Source: Candidatus Neomicrothrix sp. UBA2983 (lineage in GTDB: Bacteria; Actinomycetota; Acidimicrobiia; Acidimicrobiales; MedAcidi-G1). Taken from it: DNA of 36,372 nucleotides. Position numbers and translations under genes: made by a program. Within the stretch, counting starts at the first letter, position 1; each line of letters begins with the position of its first letter. The stretch is from NCBI GenBank assembly GCA_002346745.1, contig DEAL01000001.1, positions 1 through 36,372 of the forward strand. The letters run 5' to 3'. Shown here one piece after another: positions 30,134-36,372 of this stretch. Below the pieces are notes generated by a model that was given only the letters and a program-made list of their open reading frames with translations, was not told the origin of the DNA and did not search any database.

Positions 30134-31384
30134 GTGAGCGACCACGATCCACCCGCCGGCACACCGGGCGACCCCGACAACCCGTTCGCCGGGCTGCCGT
30201 TCGTGGGCGACCTGTTCCGGGCGATGGGCACAGCCGGACAGGGCGGCGACCCAGGTCGCCAGATCGCCATGTCGGTCGCCACCGGTGGGCGGAGCGAACC
30301 CAATGTCGACCCGATGGAGCGCATCGAGTGGGAGCGGCTGGTTCGGGTCGCCGAACTCCAGGTGGCGGACCGGACGGGCCTCGACGTGGCCCGTGGCCAG
30401 GCCCTCACGATCGAGCCGGTCACGCGTGCCGCGTGGGCCTCCCGCAGCGTCGACGCCCTCCGGCCGCTGTTGGGCCGCCTCGCCGAGGCACTCAACCAGC
30501 CGCCCGACCTATCCGACCTGCCGGATCTGCCCGACGACCCGTCTGCCGGCGAGGACCCGGCGGCGCGGTTCGGCGTCGGGTGGATGCAGGGCATCCTCGC
30601 CTCGATGGGGCCGCTGCTCACCGGGATCACCTCCGGGATGCTCGTCGGCCGCCTCGCCGCCCGCAGCCTCGGCACCTACGACCTGCCGATCCCCCGCGAT
30701 GCCGACTCGCTGCTGGTGGTCGCACCCAACGTCGCCGACTTCGGCCGCGAATGGAGCCTGCCGGCCGACGACCTCCGGCTATGGGTCTGCCTCCACGAGG
30801 CCGTGCACCACGCCGTCCTCGGCGTGCCCCACGTCCGCGAGGCCCTCACGGACCTCCTCACCCGGCATGCCGGCGCCTTCCGCAACGACCCGTCGGCGCT
30901 CCAGGAGCACCTCGGCGACCTGGACCCCATGGCCGGGCCAGAGGCGCTAGTCGAACTCCAGCAGGTCCTGAACCCCGAGTTGGTGCTCGGGGCGGTCCGG
31001 TCACCCGAGCAGGAGGCGCTCCTCCCCCACCTCGAGGCCCTGGTCGCCGTTGTCATCGGCTACGCCGACCACGTGATGGACGACATCGGCGGCCGGCTGG
31101 TCACCAACTATCCGATGCTCACCGAGGCCCTCCGTCGCCGCCGGGTCCAGGCCGACGACGAGGACCGCTTCATCGAGCGCATCCTCGGCCTGAACCTCAC
31201 CCGGGAACAGGTCGAGCGCGGGGCGGCGTTCGTGGACGGCGTGGTCGAGCGGGCCGGCGAGGAGGGCCTGCGCCGCCTGTGGGTCGACCGGCGACACCTG
31301 CCCACCCCGAGCGAGGTCAACGCCCCCGGCCTGTGGCTGGCCCGCATCGACCTGAAGCCGGACGAGGACTCCGGGACCTACTGA
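30134..31384 (+). CDS. DUF2342 zinc-dependent metalloprotease-like protein
   Basis: A 416-residue protein of the zincin-like DUF2342 family, often labelled F420-biosynthesis-associated. The HExxH zinc motif is LHEAVHHAVLGVPHV (His221, Glu222, His225). Other family parts are VNVDPMERIEWERLVRVAEL near the N terminus, YDLPIPRDADSLLVVAPNVADF, and LWLARIDLKPDE-type C-terminal text. A glycine/alanine-rich segment (MLVGRLAARSLG) lies at about 170-185. Its function is not established. In mycobacteria, from memory, a homologue sits next to the UPF0182 and YlbL-type genes; here it is about 4 kb from them. Its end overlaps the convergent MFS gene by 7 bp. Confidence 0.82.
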   Translation: MSDHDPPAGTPGDPDNPFAGLPFVGDLFRAMGTAGQGGDPGRQIAMSVATGGRSEPNVDPMERIEWERLVRVAELQVADRTGLDVARGQALTIEPVTRAAWASRSVDALRPLLGRLAEALNQPPDLSDLPDLPDDPSAGEDPAARFGVGWMQGILASMGPLLTGITSGMLVGRLAARSLGTYDLPIPRDADSLLVVAPNVADFGREWSLPADDLRLWVCLHEAVHHAVLGVPHVREALTDLLTRHAGAFRNDPSALQEHLGDLDPMAGPEALVELQQVLNPELVLGAVRSPEQEALLPHLEALVAVVIGYADHVMDDIGGRLVTNYPMLTEALRRRRVQADDEDRFIERILGLNLTREQVERGAAFVDGVVERAGEEGLRRLWVDRRHLPTPSEVNAPGLWLARIDLKPDEDSGTY

Positions 31385-32736
31385 CCGCCCTCGCGGCCAC
31401 GCGGCCAGAAGCCCAGTTGCCCGTCTGGCCGATCAGGTTCGGTCGGCGTGACGATCCGCAGCACCCGCTTGGCCCGTTCGGAGTAGAGGATGATCGCCAC
31501 GCCCATGGCGACAACCACGATGACGTAGCCGGCGACGGGTCGTAGCGGCAGGATCGTCGGCACGAACGCGCCGACCGCCCACGACAGTTGGAAGCGGCCC
31601 TCGAACCTGGCGAAGGAGCGGCCGTGGTTGGCGCCGGGGGCGTCCCGCTGCACGATCGAGTCGAACGCCAGTTTCGCCACGCCGGCGCAGCCCGCCACCG
31701 AGGAGGCCATCGCCACGGCCGCCCACACGCCGTCCTGCCACGCCCCGTCGGCCCACACGGCGAAGGAGGCGCCCGCCATCACGAGGAACAGGGCACCGCC
31801 GATGATCCGTTCCTCGGCAAACCGGCGCCGCAGGCGGGGCGCCAGGTGGGCCGCCACCAGGGCCCCGAGTCCGGCGCCCACGAGGACCGCCCCGAAGTGC
31901 CAGGCCGCCGCGCCCGGCGTGCCGAAGACGTTCTCGCCCCTGACCAGGCCGACGGCGGCACCTCCTGCCCGACCCACCCCTTCGAAAGGCACGCCCTCCT
32001 CGCCGCCCCGGAAGGCGAATGCCAGCAGGAACGTCACGAACCCGACCGTCAGGCGCAGGATCCCGACCGCGACCGAGCCGAAGACGATGCCGCTGCGACG
32101 CAGTTCGGCCCGTTCCCGGGCCGCTGCCGGCCGGGAGGCGACGAGGACCGGCTTGAGGCTGAGTGCGAACAGCGCCGTCACGACGAAGCCGACGCACGCC
32201 ACGCGTGGCGGCCACGACTGGCCGACCAGCAGCGCCAGCCCCCCGATGCCCGCCCCCACCATGCTGCTCACGGCGCTCAGGAGGGAAAGCTTGGCGTTGG
32301 CGGCGACCAGCTCGTCGTGGTCGCGCACGATGCTCGGCACGACGGCGCTCTTGGCAACGGAGTAGCCCTTCTGCAGGACGAGGAACCCGAAGGCCTCCGG
32401 GAAGAGCAGGAGGCCGTCGATGTGGCGGGCCATCAGGTAGGCCAGCCCGGCCCGGCCGAGCACCGTGAACAGGATCATCAACCGGCGTCCGCCCCGGATC
32501 CGATCGACGGCCGGGCCGATCAGCGGGGTCACGACGGCGAACGGGGCGATCGTCAGGAGCAGGTACAGGGCGACCCGCCACCGGGCCGCCGACGGGTCGA
32601 TGGAGAAGAAGATCGAGCCGGCCAGAGCCACCGCCACCATGGCGTCGCACATGGCGGACAGGCCGTGCGTGCGCGCCAGGCGCGTGAACGGGGTGACCAC
32701 CTTGCGTGGTACGGGACCGGCGGCGGTGGGCTCCAC
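31378..32736 (-). CDS. MFS-type transporter
   Basis: A 452-residue membrane protein with about 12 helices (for example VALYLLLTIAPFAVVTPLIG, GIVFGSVAVGILRLTVGFVTFLLAF, VLVGAGLGALVAAHLAPRLR, GYVIVVVAMGVAIIL). The loop after helix 2 carries GPAVDRIRGGRRLMI, the basic motif of the major facilitator superfamily, and the middle is a long basic loop. The substrate is unknown. The start GTG 32736 follows TAGCCT plus six bases. It lies 35 bp downstream of the response regulator, transcribed the same way but with its own promoter-like element. Confidence 0.8.
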   Translation of the reverse strand: MEPTAAGPVPRKVVTPFTRLARTHGLSAMCDAMVAVALAGSIFFSIDPSAARWRVALYLLLTIAPFAVVTPLIGPAVDRIRGGRRLMILFTVLGRAGLAYLMARHIDGLLLFPEAFGFLVLQKGYSVAKSAVVPSIVRDHDELVAANAKLSLLSAVSSMVGAGIGGLALLVGQSWPPRVACVGFVVTALFALSLKPVLVASRPAAARERAELRRSGIVFGSVAVGILRLTVGFVTFLLAFAFRGGEEGVPFEGVGRAGGAAVGLVRGENVFGTPGAAAWHFGAVLVGAGLGALVAAHLAPRLRRRFAEERIIGGALFLVMAGASFAVWADGAWQDGVWAAVAMASSVAGCAGVAKLAFDSIVQRDAPGANHGRSFARFEGRFQLSWAVGAFVPTILPLRPVAGYVIVVVAMGVAIILYSERAKRVLRIVTPTEPDRPDGQLGFWPRGREGGQ

Positions 32737-32748
32737 GGGGTCAGGCTA
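32737..32748 (-). promoter_or_regulatory. Leaderless-type -10 element, MFS gene
   Basis: TAGCCT, six bases (GACCCC), then GTG 32736 on the minus strand. Confidence 0.6.
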
Positions 32749-32771
32749 CGAGAGGCGCCGTTCGCTGCCGG

Positions 32772-33488
32772 TCAGCCGGGTGACTGCTCGTAGCGGTAGC
32801 CGACGCCCCGGACGGTCACGAGCCGCTCGGGGTTCCTCGGGTCGGTTTCGACCTTGGTGCGGACCCGCTTGACGTGGACGTCGAGGGTCTTGGTGTCACC
32901 CACGTAGTCGAAGCCCCACACCCGGTCGATCAGGGTGTCCCGGGTGAGGACGCGGCCGACATTGGACACCAGCAGGTGCAGCAGTTCGAACTCCCGCAGC
33001 GGCATCGCCACCACCTCGCCGCGTACCCGGACCTCGTGGCGGTCCGGATCGACCAGCACGTCGCCGACCTCGACGGCCGACGCGGACGGTCCGGTGTCGG
33101 GGTCGCGCCCATCGGGCGCCTCGGCACGCCGAAGGACGGCGCGCATCCGGGCGACCAACTCACGCAGGCGGTAGGGCTTGGTGACGTAGTCGTCGGCACC
33201 CACCTCGAGGCCGACCACGGTGTCGACCTCGGCGCCCTTGGCCGTCACCATGATCACCGGGACCTGAGACCGGGTCCGGATCTGGCGGCACACGTCCAGC
33301 CCGGAGAGGCGCGGCAGCATCAGGTCGAGGAGCACCAGGTCCGGCTCCCGCCGGTCGAACGCCTCCAGGGCGGCCACGCCGTCGGCCGCCACCTCGACCT
33401 CGAAACCCTCCCGCTCGAGGCCCACGGTCAGGGCGTCGGCGAAGGACGCCTCGTCCTCGACCACCAGCACGCGGACGGCCCCGGTCAT
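32772..33488 (-). CDS. regX3: OmpR/PhoB-family response regulator (RegX3-like)
   Basis: A 238-residue regulator. The receiver domain has the acidic pair Glu11/Asp12, the phosphorylation site Asp55 (LLDLMLPR), Thr82 and Lys104 (VTKPYRLREL). The DNA-binding winged helix ends with TKTLDVHVKRVRTKVE and LVTVRGVGYRYE. The sequence pattern fits RegX3, the phosphate-responsive regulator of actinobacteria. Its ATG (33488) overlaps the TGA of the kinase (33487-33485) as ATGA, so the pair is coupled. Neighbouring PhoU- and Na/Pi-symporter genes support a phosphate signal. Confidence 0.88.
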   Translation of the reverse strand: MTGAVRVLVVEDEASFADALTVGLEREGFEVEVAADGVAALEAFDRREPDLVLLDLMLPRLSGLDVCRQIRTRSQVPVIMVTAKGAEVDTVVGLEVGADDYVTKPYRLRELVARMRAVLRRAEAPDGRDPDTGPSASAVEVGDVLVDPDRHEVRVRGEVVAMPLREFELLHLLVSNVGRVLTRDTLIDRVWGFDYVGDTKTLDVHVKRVRTKVETDPRNPERLVTVRGVGYRYEQSPG

Positions 33489-34618
33489 GCCGCGGCGCCT
33501 CCAGCCGGCAGGCGGACCGTCACGGTCGTGCCCTCGCCCTCGGTGGAGGCGAGGCGGACGGTGCCGCCGTGCGCCTGCACGACGTGGCGGACGATGGACA
33601 GGCCGAGTCCGCTGCCGCCGGTCTCCCTGGTGCGTGCACGGTCGACACGGTAGAAGCGTTCGAACACCCGGTCGAGGTCCGCCGCCGGTATCCCGATGCC
33701 GCGGTCGACCACCTCGACGACCGCGTCGTCGGCATCTCTCGATACCCGCACGGCGACCGTCGTGCCGCTGTCGGAGTACTTGACGGCGTTCTCCACCAGG
33801 TTGCGGACGAGGCTCAGCAGCTGGCTCCGACTGCCCGCCACGCCGACGCCGACGGGCACCTCCACGTCGAGGGCGATGTGGCGACGTTCGGCGGTCGGTC
33901 CGACCCGGTCGACCACCTCCCCGACGACCGATGCCAGGTCCACCGACTCCAGCCTGCCCGGCGGGGCCTCCTCGATGCGGCTCAGGTCGAGCAGGTCGTC
34001 GACGATCGCCGCCACCCGCTGCGCCTCGGTCCCGACCCGGGCCACCAGCCGGTCGACCACCTCCGGCGAGCGCTCGTCGGCCAGCGTCTCGGCGAGCAGG
34101 CTCAACGCCCCGATCGGCGTCTTGAGTTCGTGGCTGACGTTGGCGACGAAGTCCCGGCGCACCGCCTCCTGGCGGTGCGGTTCCGTGACGTCGTCGAAGA
34201 CCACCACGGCGGCGGCGCCTTCGGCCGAGACCGACTCGGCGACCACCTCGACCACCCGCAGGGGGTTGCCCGGCATGCGCACCTGCTCGGCGGAGCGGGT
34301 CCCCCCGGCCGCGGCGAGGAGGCGTTCGGCGACGAGGCGGCCCACCACGCCGTCCTCCCACGAGTCGACGAGGGCGTCGGCGGCGGCGTTGCGAAACACG
34401 GGGGCACCGTCGACTCCGGCCACGACGACGCCCAGCGGGATGCAGTCCAGGACGGCCTCGCCGTACCCGCCAGCGAGTCCGTCGTTCGATCCCGTGACCG
34501 ATCCGGCTGCCGAAACCGGGGGGGCCGTCCGCCGGCCCCACCAGGCGCCGAGCACTAGGGCCAGGGCGGCGAGGCCCAGCCAGGCGACGGTCAACGCGGT
34601 CCCCGCGCCGTCCACCAC
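33485..34618 (-). CDS. senX3: Sensor histidine kinase (SenX3-like)
   Basis: About 377 residues. One N-terminal membrane helix (LTVAWLGLAALALVLGAWWG) is followed by a PAS-like region (about 45-140) and the kinase core. The H box is FVANVSHELKTPIGAL, the N box LVRNLVENAVKYSD, the G1 box VVDRGIGIP and the G2 box GGSGLGLSIVRHV. This small one-helix, PAS-containing layout is that of SenX3/PhoR, which sense phosphate through PhoU and the transporter. The start is GTG 34618 or 34615, within the 3' end of surE, whose stop is 34593-34591; coupling is likely. A longer frame upstream is non-coding. Confidence 0.85.
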   Translation of the reverse strand: MVDGAGTALTVAWLGLAALALVLGAWWGRRTAPPVSAAGSVTGSNDGLAGGYGEAVLDCIPLGVVVAGVDGAPVFRNAAADALVDSWEDGVVGRLVAERLLAAAGGTRSAEQVRMPGNPLRVVEVVAESVSAEGAAAVVVFDDVTEPHRQEAVRRDFVANVSHELKTPIGALSLLAETLADERSPEVVDRLVARVGTEAQRVAAIVDDLLDLSRIEEAPPGRLESVDLASVVGEVVDRVGPTAERRHIALDVEVPVGVGVAGSRSQLLSLVRNLVENAVKYSDSGTTVAVRVSRDADDAVVEVVDRGIGIPAADLDRVFERFYRVDRARTRETGGSGLGLSIVRHVVQAHGGTVRLASTEGEGTTVTVRLPAGGAAA

Positions 34619-35358
34619 TCCCCGATCGGAAGGTCGACGTCGAGCGCCGTCGGGGGTGCCAGCGCCGACACCGTGGCCCAGCCCTCGCGGAGCAGGGTCG
34701 AGTCGAGTCCTGCGGGCAGTTCCCGGCGGGTCGGAACCAGGTCGATGTCGATGCCATCGGTGTCGCGGCCGGTGATGACGGTCTCGACGCCGCCGACGGG
34801 CGCCAGGCCCGCCTTTCGCAGGCCACGTACCTCGTTCACCCCTGTATTGGGAACGTTCAGGTTCAGCAGCGTCACCCCCGAGGGGCCGGACGCACCCGCC
34901 AGCCAGTCCAGGAGCGGCGCCGCCACCTCGGCGGCGGTCGCCCAACGCTGTGGGCTGCCGTCCACCTGGCTCACCGCCAGGCCGGACCGGCCGTGGTAGC
35001 CGGAGACCAGCACCGCGGCCACGGTGGCGGAGTGGAGCGTCGACCGACCGGTGTTCGGCCCGTTGTTGATGCCCGACACCACGAGGTCGGGGGCCTCCCC
35101 GAAGGCGTCCTGCATCGCCAGCATGACGATCAATGCCGTCGGGGCGTGGACGGCGTGGGCCTCGAAGCCGTCCACCGAGGCCGACTCGACCCGGACCCGG
35201 TCCGAGTCGTCGAGGGGGCCGAGTGCGGCCGCCACGCCGCTCTGGTCGCGGACTGGTGCGGCCACGACGGGGGTGTGGCCCGCCGCACCCACCATCCCCG
35301 CCAGGGTCGCGAGGCCGGGCGAGTCGATGCCGTCGTCGTTGGTGACCAGGACGCGCAT
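34591..35358 (-). CDS. surE: 5'-nucleotidase SurE
   Basis: A 255-residue SurE. The metal site is NDDG (7-10, Asp8 and Asp9), with the later SGINNGPNTG and SATVAAVLVSGYHGRSGLAVS motifs typical of the family. It removes phosphate from nucleoside 5'-monophosphates and can act on polyphosphate. ATG 35358 follows TAGACC plus six bases, close to the leaderless layout. It lies between the PhoU-like gene and the SenX3-like kinase, an unusual slot that suggests phosphate scavenging linked to this regulon (inference). Confidence 0.93.
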   Translation of the reverse strand: MRVLVTNDDGIDSPGLATLAGMVGAAGHTPVVAAPVRDQSGVAAALGPLDDSDRVRVESASVDGFEAHAVHAPTALIVMLAMQDAFGEAPDLVVSGINNGPNTGRSTLHSATVAAVLVSGYHGRSGLAVSQVDGSPQRWATAAEVAAPLLDWLAGASGPSGVTLLNLNVPNTGVNEVRGLRKAGLAPVGGVETVITGRDTDGIDIDLVPTRRELPAGLDSTLLREGWATVSALAPPTALDVDLPIGEWWTARGPR

Positions 35359-35370
35359 GCGGAGGGTCTA
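35359..35370 (-). promoter_or_regulatory. Possible leaderless-type -10 element, surE
   Basis: TAGACC, six bases (CTCCGC), then ATG 35358. The last base is C rather than T, so this is weaker than the others. Confidence 0.35.
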
Positions 35371-35387
35371 CACGCTCCAGCCCGGTT

Positions 35388-35404
35388 CCCGGTCAGCGAC
35401 CGGG
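35388..35404 (-). terminator. Short hairpin between PhoU-like and surE genes
   Basis: CCCGGTC (35388-35394) and GACCGGG (35398-35404) pair around AGC. It lies after the PhoU-like stop. No U-tract. Confidence 0.35.
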
Positions 35405-35436
35405 GCAGTGCTGGGGTGGCGCCTCGGAGAACCGCT

Positions 35437-36105
35437 TCAGACGCGGGTCTCCTCGCCCTCGTCGAAGTAGTCAAGTCGGTCCACCGGCATGACCACGGCC
35501 GAGACCACGTTGAGCGAGTGGGCCGTGACCCGCTTGAGGAAGCGGAACAGCAGCGCCCGGGGCACGGCCACGAGGGCCGGCTCGGTCGAGTGCAGGAGAT
35601 CGTTGATGCGGTCGTCGAACTCGTGTCGCAATTCGTCGCCGCGGGCGATGTAGGCCCGGGCCCGCTCCTCGTCGCGGGTGGTCAACAGCTCGCCCATCAG
35701 GGCGATGCGCGAGGAGATCTCGTCGCGCCAGGCCAGCAGCCGGTCGAGGTCGTCGGCGTCGGCCATCGACACGCCCTCGTCGGCCAGGTCGAAGATGTTC
35801 TTGTTGTAGTCACCGATGCGCTCCAGGTCCTTCACCATGTTCATGAAGACCAGGACCTCGGGGGTGTCGACGCCACCGTGCACCGAGGCGTGCACCACCA
35901 GCTCGCGACGGATCTCCATCTCGGTGACGTTGATCTGGCGATCCGTGCGCCGGACCTCGTCGCCCACGGTCGCCACCGGTCCGCCCGTCAGGGCGTTCAT
36001 GGCCAAGTCGAAGGTGTGGCGGGCGTCCGTGATCATCCGCTGCACCTGGGCGTCGATGTGCTCGAGGCCGCCCTCCTCGGGCTTCCGGAAGAAGCTCATC
36101 ACCAT
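35437..36105 (-). CDS. PhoU-domain protein
   Basis: A 222-residue helical protein with PhoU motifs: HTFDLAMNALTGG and VRRTDRQINVTEMEIRRELVVHAS in the first half (the usual ExxD-type metal cluster helix), and FMNMVKDLERIGDYNKNIFDLAD, the classic PhoU ERIGD box (about 88-108). PhoU-type proteins link phosphate transport to the SenX3/PhoR kinase. ATG 36105 has AGGAGG 8 bases upstream on the minus strand, a strong site; ATG 36099 is a second in-frame option. The gene follows the Na/Pi symporter gene by 75 bp and fits a phosphate-sensing operon with the two-component pair. Confidence 0.88.
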   Translation of the reverse strand: MVMSFFRKPEEGGLEHIDAQVQRMITDARHTFDLAMNALTGGPVATVGDEVRRTDRQINVTEMEIRRELVVHASVHGGVDTPEVLVFMNMVKDLERIGDYNKNIFDLADEGVSMADADDLDRLLAWRDEISSRIALMGELLTTRDEERARAYIARGDELRHEFDDRINDLLHSTEPALVAVPRALLFRFLKRVTAHSLNVVSAVVMPVDRLDYFDEGEETRV

Positions 36106-36180
36106 GGTCGTTGCCTCCTGGTGCCTGCCCGGCCGGTCAGGGCCTGGGCGTGGTGTCGGGTCGTTGGGTCGTGGGGTGGG

Positions 36181-36372
36181 TCATCGAAGGATCAGCACGC
36201 CGACGAGGGGCACCACGACGAACATACCGAATGTGTATCCGACGGCCGCGGCGCGGCGTTCGACGGCGAGGGTGGCCAGACCGTCGGCCAACCGCAGCGG
36301 TATCCGCCGCAGGGTCCCCAGGGGATAGAAGACGGCGATGCCGCTGATGTTGAACAGGGTGTGCACGATGGC
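36181..36372 (-). CDS. Na/Pi cotransporter, C-terminal fragment (5' end outside window)
   Basis: The last 63 residues of a membrane protein run off the window edge. The sequence AIVHTLFNISGIAVFYPLG followed by TLRRIPLRLADGLA and a final helix (FGMFVVVPLVGVLIL) is the end of the second repeat of Na/Pi-cotransporter II-type (NptA/YjbB) symporters, which take up phosphate with sodium. The HTLFN motif is typical. With the PhoU-like gene next to it the assignment is reasonable, but most of the protein is not visible. Confidence 0.65.
   Translation of the reverse strand, partial: AIVHTLFNISGIAVFYPLGTLRRIPLRLADGLATLAVERRAAAVGYTFGMFVVVPLVGVLILR

Noticed and set aside
33485..34945. Extension of the sensor kinase N terminus to 34945
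   Set aside because: The first 110 residues would be Arg/Gly/Pro-rich shadow of surE; the membrane helix begins right after GTG 34618.

Overview
The window is about 70% GC with dense, tightly packed genes. The gene content points to an actinobacterium, most likely an acidimicrobiia-type environmental lineage. Pointers are a WhiB7-type regulator, the UPF0182 / YlbL-type protease / DUF2342 set, several F420- or flavin-type oxidoreductases, many GTG starts, and Thr-rich linkers placed directly after secretion signals. The taxon is inferred from gene content only.

Layout. 1-7.1 kb: the 3' part of a substrate-binding protein with an APETTTTQ tandem repeat, then three phytanoyl-CoA-dioxygenase-like (PhyH) genes. 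One PhyH gene is translationally coupled to an F420-hydrogenase-beta-like (FrhB) reading frame that carries two in-frame stop codons near its start. An F420-type LLM oxidoreductase and a possible gene remnant follow. 7.1-11.1 kb: enoyl-CoA hydratase-like protein, tRNA-Lys(TTT), fatty-acid desaturase, alpha/beta hydrolase, 4-oxalocrotonate tautomerase-like protein, second LLM oxidoreductase. 11.1-16.5 kb: a small conserved protein and a GH3 lipoprotein, a divergent secreted protein with the same linker type, a DUF4031 protein, dUTPase, oligoribonuclease and an MBL-fold hydrolase. 16.5-17.4 kb: a whiB7-like gene behind a long leader with an upstream ORF and mutually exclusive antiterminator and terminator stems. 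17.5-21.9 kb: TlpA-like lipoprotein, CcdA-like transporter, a poly-gamma-glutamate-hydrolase-like protein, PdxH, a DUF3298 lipoprotein and a coiled-coil protein. 21.9-31.4 kb: UPF0182, YlbL-like PDZ/Lon protease, a small membrane protein, a HEAT-repeat protein, MreB-like protein, MoaE, a membrane-anchored epimerase-like protein and a DUF2342 metalloprotease-like protein. 31.4-36.4 kb: MFS-type transporter and a phosphate-type block of RegX3-like regulator, SenX3-like kinase, SurE, PhoU-like protein and the end of a Na/Pi symporter.

Two features stand out. First, the whiB7 leader shows a complete attenuator: a 10-nt segment inside the upstream ORF is the exact reverse complement of a segment that includes the 5' arm of a strong intrinsic terminator. 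Second, many genes on both strands have a TAnnnT hexamer exactly 6-7 nt before the start codon and no Shine-Dalgarno sequence, which is the signature of leaderless mRNAs. A smaller group has clear AGGAG-type sites. The same -10-like layout precedes the broken FrhB gene, whose second codon is TAG. That suggests recent decay or a sequence error rather than an old ruin.
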